From contig CAMEGH010000025.1 in assembly GCA_945916045.1 (NCBI GenBank), positions 1 to 8,037 of the forward strand: a stretch of 8,037 nucleotides of DNA. Reading direction: 5' to 3'. This DNA is from an uncultured Candidatus Saccharibacteria bacterium (GTDB taxonomy: Bacteria > Patescibacteriota > Saccharimonadia > Saccharimonadales > Saccharimonadaceae). Positions 5,122 to 8,037 of the stretch are shown here, piece after piece (within the stretch, counting starts at the first letter, position 1; every line of letters starts with the position of its first letter). Both the position numbers and the translations under genes were made by a program. Under the pieces are notes generated by a model. That model was not told the DNA's origin and did no database searches. It was given only the letters and a program-made list of their open reading frames with translations.

Positions 5122-6789
5122 TTAAAGTAGGCGGCGAGTCGTTACTGCGTAGCCTGCAATCAAGGTAACAACACCGAATGCAAGAATCGTTAGTGTACCT
5201 GCAGTGCTACCAGTTTGTGGAAGTTCAACCGGAGTGGTTGGTGTTGCACAATCAGGGTGCCCGGCTGGGAGGTGTTCCATTCCTGGAACTTCACAGTTTG
5301 GCGTTTCTGGCACTACTGGCACTTCTTTACAATCATCCAAGTTCATTGAATGTTTGCTTGCATCGAATTCATTTTCGTTAATCACGATAATGTTTTTCGT
5401 TGCTACTTCACAAACCTTAATTTGTTCAGGAGCCGGAGCTTCTTTACAGTCGTTTAGGTTTGTCGAATGCTTGCTTTCATCAAAGTCTTCTTTGTTGATA
5501 ACGATGATGTTTTTGCTTTCAAGCTCACACACTTTAATCTTTTCAGGTTCTGGTGTTGGCTTGTCTTTACAGTCTGCAATGTTCTTTGAATGCTTGTTTT
5601 CGTCAAAGTCGCTTTCATCAATTTCGATGATTTTCTTTGAGTCAAGGTCACAAACCTTAATCTTCTTTGGCGGTTCTTCACACTCCTTCTTTACGATGAT
5701 ATCTGCGGTATCGCTTTTATCGCCGTTGTCGGTTTGTGCGTGCGCCGTGTTGGTAAGTTTGTTTGGTCCACATTCAAGTGCATCAAGGTCGTCTACTTTT
5801 GCGCTAAACTTGATCCAAGCTTTTGCGCCAGGTGCGTAGTGGCCAATGTTGTAGCCTTCGCCCACGATCGCGTCAGATTCAGTTGCGCGCCACTGGTTGC
5901 CCGTGTTGCTGTTTGAATACTGCGTTGAACCTGGAATGTAGCTTACGCCAGCTGGTAGTTCGTCACGAATTACCACGTTTTCTTGGTTGATTGAACCAGT
6001 GTTTGAGTACTGGATTTTGTAGTCAACCGTGTCGCCAGCGTTTACTTGCATGCTCTTTTTGTAGTCGTTTTGGTTGTGCGCTGAAACTTCTTTGGTCACT
6101 TCAAAGTTTGGTTGCACTGCCTTGAAACGGTATTTTACGTACCCTGAATATTCGTTACAGCCAGGCAATTTCCCGTCCATTTCGTTCCATCCAAGTTTGA
6201 TACCACCTTGTAAAAGTGCGTGGCCGTCAACATCAAACACGCGGTTGTTGCCCGCAGCGTCTGCATTGGTAAGGTTTGCAGAATCTTGCACGTAGCGTAG
6301 GGTGATGTCGCCATCTGTCTTGTTTGACATTTTGGCTTCGTCCCACACTTGTTGTGGTTTAGCGTTGTCGGCGCTTACGACACCGTCAACACGTGCATCA
6401 GCACCTTTGGCAACACGGCCAGGCATTTGTACACGCATTTGCGCGTTTTGGGCAATACCTTCGCCGCTTTCGTTCAAGCTGCTTTTTGCGTTGTTGTGGT
6501 AGAACACGTATACTTCGTATTCTTTTCCTGGGATCAAATCAACATGTTCGCCAAATTGACCGCCGTCGGTTGCGTTACGAATTTGCGTAAAGTTAAATTC
6601 GTTTCCGTGTTTTGCGTTGTTCGTGATCGAATTAAACGTCACGTAATCAGCTGGATTTTCCAGTGTGAAAGCAGGGCGGTCTGGTCCCCAGGCCAAAAGC
6701 CCGGCGGGAACAGCTACGGCTGCTAACACTACTGCAAGGCCAGCCGCACGCCGTGGGGCGCGCTTTAGCGCTGCTAGTAATTTTTTCAT
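5122..6789 (-). CDS. LPXTG-anchored DUF11 surface protein with three cysteine-flanked repeats
   Basis: The 555-residue product is exported and wall-anchored by design. A basic start plus hydrophobic core (1-33, MKKLLAALKR then AVVLAAVAVPAG) is a signal peptide. Residues about 38-225 form an uncharacterised domain (YVTFNSITNN near 49, GKEYEVYVFYHNN at 88-100). A DUF11-type beta domain follows (about 229-366), with the typical GDTVDYKIQYSNTG at 252-265. Three 33-residue repeats occupy 377-409, 418-450 and 457-489. A short Cys/Pro region leads to LPQTG at 523-527, a hydrophobic helix (about 532-549) and the tail TTRRLL: a complete sortase signal, with no sortase gene in the window. Likely roles are adhesion or contact with a host cell; this is inference. 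I chose ATG 6789 over an in-frame upstream start (6822) because AAGGAG lies eight bases before it and the signal peptide starts there. It has its own promoter and terminator. Confidence 0.93.
   Translation of the reverse strand: MKKLLAALKRAPRRAAGLAVVLAAVAVPAGLLAWGPDRPAFTLENPADYVTFNSITNNAKHGNEFNFTQIRNATDGGQFGEHVDLIPGKEYEVYVFYHNNAKSSLNESGEGIAQNAQMRVQMPGRVAKGADARVDGVVSADNAKPQQVWDEAKMSNKTDGDITLRYVQDSANLTNADAAGNNRVFDVDGHALLQGGIKLGWNEMDGKLPGCNEYSGYVKYRFKAVQPNFEVTKEVSAHNQNDYKKSMQVNAGDTVDYKIQYSNTGSINQENVVIRDELPAGVSYIPGSTQYSNSNTGNQWRATESDAIVGEGYNIGHYAPGAKAWIKFSAKVDDLDALECGPNKLTNTAHAQTDNGDKSDTADIIVKKECEEPPKKIKVCDLDSKKIIEIDESDFDENKHSKNIADCKDKPTPEPEKIKVCELESKNIIVINKEDFDESKHSTNLNDCKEAPAPEQIKVCEVATKNIIVINENEFDASKHSMNLDDCKEVPVVPETPNCEVPGMEHLPAGHPDCATPTTPVELPQTGSTAGTLTILAFGVVTLIAGYAVTTRRLL
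5323..5661 (-). repeat. Three tandem 33-residue protein repeats
   Basis: Units lie at 5563-5661, 5440-5538 and 5323-5421 and encode IKVC, then KxIIxI, DF/EFD, KHS, and a closing DCK. Each unit holds one Cys near each end, 27 residues apart (380/407, 421/448, 460/487), and units are joined by short Pro/Glu linkers of eight and six residues. The DNA copies have drifted while the protein pattern held, which points to selection on the fold. The cysteine spacing suggests one disulfide per unit. Confidence 0.88.
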
Positions 6790-6797
6790 TAAACACT

Positions 6798-6803
6798 CTC
6801 CTT
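6798..6803 (-). promoter_or_regulatory. Strong ribosome binding site of the LPXTG gene
   Basis: AAGGAG on the minus strand sits eight bases before the ATG at 6789 and decides that start. It is the best Shine-Dalgarno in the window, in contrast to folD, the receiver gene and the 72-residue gene, which have none. Confidence 0.85.
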
Positions 6804-6842
6804 CTGGCACTCCACATACCAAATGTTATTCGTTTCATATTC

Positions 6843-6871
6843 ATTATATCATAAAAATAGTATAAGTAAAC
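6843..6871 (-). promoter_or_regulatory. Promoter of the LPXTG surface-protein gene
   Basis: On the minus strand a perfect TATAAT (complement of 6843-6848) is preceded at 17 bases by GTTTAC, or at 16 by TTTACT (complement of 6865-6870), within a very AT-rich stretch. The start point would be near 6836, giving a leader of about 47 bases that carries the Shine-Dalgarno. The -35 and spacer lie inside an inverted repeat (6853-6889). Confidence 0.6.
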
Positions 6872-6889
6872 ACTTAATATACTATTTTT
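6853..6889. repeat. AT-rich inverted repeat overlapping the surface-protein promoter
   Basis: AAAAATAGTATA (6853-6864) is matched exactly by its reverse complement TATACTATTTTT (6878-6889), with AGT/ACT also pairable closer to the centre. It covers the -35 and part of the spacer of the LPXTG gene promoter. It could be an operator. Alternatively, since each strand ends in five Ts, it could be a weak AT-only terminator for transcripts from the right-hand gene. Confidence 0.6.
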
Positions 6890-6964
6890 CAAGCATAAGC
6901 AAGATACATTGCCGCCTAGTTGTTAATGTTCGACAAGTCAGATTATTACAAAACATGGGTTGAA

Positions 6965-7014
6965 TCCGGAGAGTCAACGCTACACTACATAGTAGTAAGC
7001 GGAGACTCTCCGGA
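6965..7014. repeat. Long stem-loop in the intergenic region (11-base perfect outer stem)
   Basis: TCCGGAGAGTC (6965-6975) is the exact reverse complement of GACTCTCCGGA (7004-7014). Inside, CGCT (6978-6981) pairs with AGCG (6998-7001), and ACTA (6984-6987) pairs with TAGT (6990-6993), so the whole 50 bases can fold into one interrupted hairpin. It lies 46 bases after the stop codon of the Pro/Thr-rich gene, in its 3' untranslated region. No strong T tract follows on either strand, so a simple intrinsic terminator is not a perfect fit. Confidence 0.75.
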
Positions 7015-7032
7015 ATACATCCCTGTAACTCG

Positions 7033-7053
7033 GGAAGTGCCTAACGGCATTCC
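7033..7053. repeat. Short stem-loop just after the Pro/Thr-rich gene stop
   Basis: GGAA-G-TGCC (7033-7041) pairs with GGCATTCC (7046-7053) around the four-base loop TAAC, with one bulged G at 7037. It starts seven bases beyond the stop codon on the minus strand. It has no T tract and forms, with the larger hairpin at 6965-7014, a structured 3' region. Confidence 0.5.
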
Positions 7054-7059
7054 TTACTT

Positions 7060-8037
7060 TTAGTTGGTCTGACGACCGCGGTAGAAACCGTGTGCCCAGA
7101 TGAGCGCACCAACTACCGAAGCAATCAGCAGCGCCATGGCCGCAGCCTTGGCTTCGCTGTTTGCCTTGCTGACATAGCTCATCGGTTCGATGGCTACATC
7201 TGCGGCAACATCGCCACCACCAAAGTCGGCCGGGGCCGGCTCAACCGCGGGTGCAGGCTGCGGAGCGGGCTCTGCATACGCGGGCTCAGCCTGGGGGGCT
7301 GGCTCGTTGTGCTGCGGGGCTGCGGGCGGCGGTGCATTTTCGGCTCCCCCGGAGGGGGCGTCAGCGACACCGCCGTTACCTTCGATGTTGCTACCAGCGT
7401 CGTTTCCGCCTCCAGAATTGGAGTTGGAATTGTCGTTTTCGATCGGCTCGTGCGAACCGCCACTGTTGCCATCAGGGTCGGTACCACCGTTGTTGAGGTC
7501 GGTGTTATCGTCCTCCGGCGGTGTGACATCTTCCCGCGGTTCCGTCGGAACATTGCTTGCGCCCGGTGCTTCAGCGCCGGGGTCGGCATCTTCTTCGGGG
7601 ACAGTCGGGTCGATCGGGTCCGGCTCATCAGGGAGTTCAGACTCGGCAGGCTCGGTCGGATCCGGTGCACCGGGGTGGTTGGGATCCGGGTCCGGACCTG
7701 CGTCCGGATCCTTACAATCAGGACTCTCCGGCGGGCAATCCGGCGGAGGAGTCGTGGTTGGCGGCGGCTCACTGGTTGTGGTCGTCGTCGTGGTTGTCGT
7801 GGTCGTGCTCGGCGGCGGCGTCGAAGTGGTCGTCTCCGTGGAAGGAGGCGGGGTCGTCGTTTTCGTCGTCGGCGGAGGCGGCTCGTCACCACCAATCGGC
7901 GGAGGCGGGTTGCCACCACCGGTCGGCGGCGTCCACTTCGTGGGCGGCTTCGTCGGTGCCTTTTCAGGCTGGCTCGGCTTGTCGACATTCTTGACTTCCC
8001 GGGTAAAGGAAGGCTGAAGGTCGCAGGCCGCGCGCAG
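7060..8037 (-). CDS. Pro/Thr/Asp/Gly-rich surface protein with C-terminal membrane helix (N-terminus outside window)
   Basis: Reading leftward from the window edge, one frame is open for 325 codons to TAA at 7062-7060. The visible residues form zones: Pro/Lys/Thr (about 15-57), Thr/Pro with 11 consecutive Thr (58-100), a Cys pair in DCPPESPDC (100-108), Asp/Pro/Glu (109-175), Asn/Gly/Ser (179-232), and Ala/Pro/Glu/Gln (233-270). A membrane helix follows (about 298-316, AAMALLIASVVGALIWAH) with a short basic tail, GFYRGRQTN. There is no LPXTG, so anchoring would be by the helix. Such stretches are typical of extended, perhaps glycosylated, stalks spanning a cell wall; function is otherwise unknown. 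In the first 50 visible codons 36 end in G or C, and eight of its nine Lys codons are AAG, unlike folD or the LPXTG gene. Third-position choice and the sensible membrane anchor identify this frame as the coding one. The upstream extent and any signal peptide are not visible. Confidence 0.82.
   Translation of the reverse strand: MRAACDLQPSFTREVKNVDKPSQPEKAPTKPPTKWTPPTGGGNPPPPIGGDEPPPPTTKTTTPPPSTETTTSTPPPSTTTTTTTTTTTSEPPPTTTPPPDCPPESPDCKDPDAGPDPDPNHPGAPDPTEPAESELPDEPDPIDPTVPEEDADPGAEAPGASNVPTEPREDVTPPEDDNTDLNNGGTDPDGNSGGSHEPIENDNSNSNSGGGNDAGSNIEGNGGVADAPSGGAENAPPPAAPQHNEPAPQAEPAYAEPAPQPAPAVEPAPADFGGGDVAADVAIEPMSYVSKANSEAKAAAMALLIASVVGALIWAHGFYRGRQTN
7774..7806 (-). repeat. Poly-threonine codon run (11 ACN codons)
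   Basis: Eleven consecutive ACN codons (mixed ACG, ACC and ACA) encode Thr78 to Thr88 of the visible part of the surface protein. The DNA is an imperfect trinucleotide repeat; the mixed codons make it less slippage-prone than a pure repeat, but length variation in steps of three bases would keep the frame. Confidence 0.85.

Noticed and set aside
5323..5661. The repeated units as a CRISPR-like array.
   Set aside because: The repeats are protein-level, lie in frame within one gene, have diverged at DNA level and lack unique spacers.
6790..6822. An 11-residue longer N-terminus for the LPXTG protein.
   Set aside because: It would place the Shine-Dalgarno AAGGAG inside the coding region and put hydrophilic residues before a standard signal peptide.
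6965..7014. The 50-base hairpin as a terminal inverted repeat of an insertion sequence.
   Set aside because: The arms are only about 28 bases apart with no transposase between them, and no second copy or target duplication is visible.
7194..7988. A minus-strand open frame encoding an extremely Arg-rich product.
   Set aside because: It is out of frame with the surface-protein gene on the same strand, and the Arg excess is just CCG/ACG-rich DNA read one base off.
7190..8017. A long plus-strand open frame encoding a Gly/Ser/Val-rich protein with a 275-residue length.
   Set aside because: It is the complement of the Pro/Thr-rich minus-strand gene: CCG, ACC and ACG codons read as CGG, GGT and CGT complements in a neighbouring frame. 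The minus frame ends in a plausible membrane anchor and has biased third positions, while the plus frame has no start context or recognisable fold.

Overview
The window looks like chromosomal DNA of a small-genome Gram-positive-type bacterium, most probably a member of the Patescibacteria (candidate phyla radiation), and my best guess within it is Ca. Saccharibacteria (TM7). The reasons are family style rather than any marker gene. There is a sortase-anchored DUF11-type surface protein with a characteristic N-terminal domain, a very short basic one-helix membrane protein, a divergent shortened FolD, a type IV pilin start, and a multi-helix sensor kinase beside a stand-alone receiver. No real gene contains an in-frame TGA, so the standard code fits. 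The taxonomic call is inference.

Left part (1-1230): the window opens inside a minus-strand type IV prepilin gene, of which only the first 30 codons are present. A divergent promoter drives a tRNA-Lys(CUU) gene with an encoded CCA end, followed by a strong terminator. folD comes next on the plus strand, apparently transcribed as an almost leaderless mRNA. It ends at a hairpin that can terminate transcription in both directions.

Middle part (1232-5073): a CheY-like single-domain response regulator (minus strand) lies back to back with a plus-strand pair: a class I SAM-methyltransferase-like protein, followed with zero spacing by a large membrane histidine kinase (about nine helices, a GAF-like region, HisKA, HATPase). 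The kinase and the divergent receiver are the obvious candidate signalling pair, and the methyltransferase is translationally linked to the kinase. The kinase 3' end overlaps the 3' end of a convergent gene for a 72-residue membrane protein.

Right part (5074-8037): two surface-protein genes point leftward. The first (555 aa) has a signal peptide, an uncharacterised N-terminal domain, a DUF11 domain, three 33-residue cysteine-flanked repeats and a C-terminal LPQTG sorting signal. Upstream of it lies an intergenic stretch with a promoter, an AT-rich inverted repeat and two GC-containing stem-loops. Beyond that is the 3' part of a Pro/Thr/Asp/Gly-rich extracellular protein with a C-terminal membrane helix, which runs off the window edge. 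Its codon use is clearly richer in G/C than that of its neighbours.

Taken together, the window mixes housekeeping (tRNA, folate) with cell-surface and signalling functions (pilin, sensor kinase and receiver, sortase-anchored and helix-anchored surface proteins). I see no CRISPR array, insertion sequence or phage gene.
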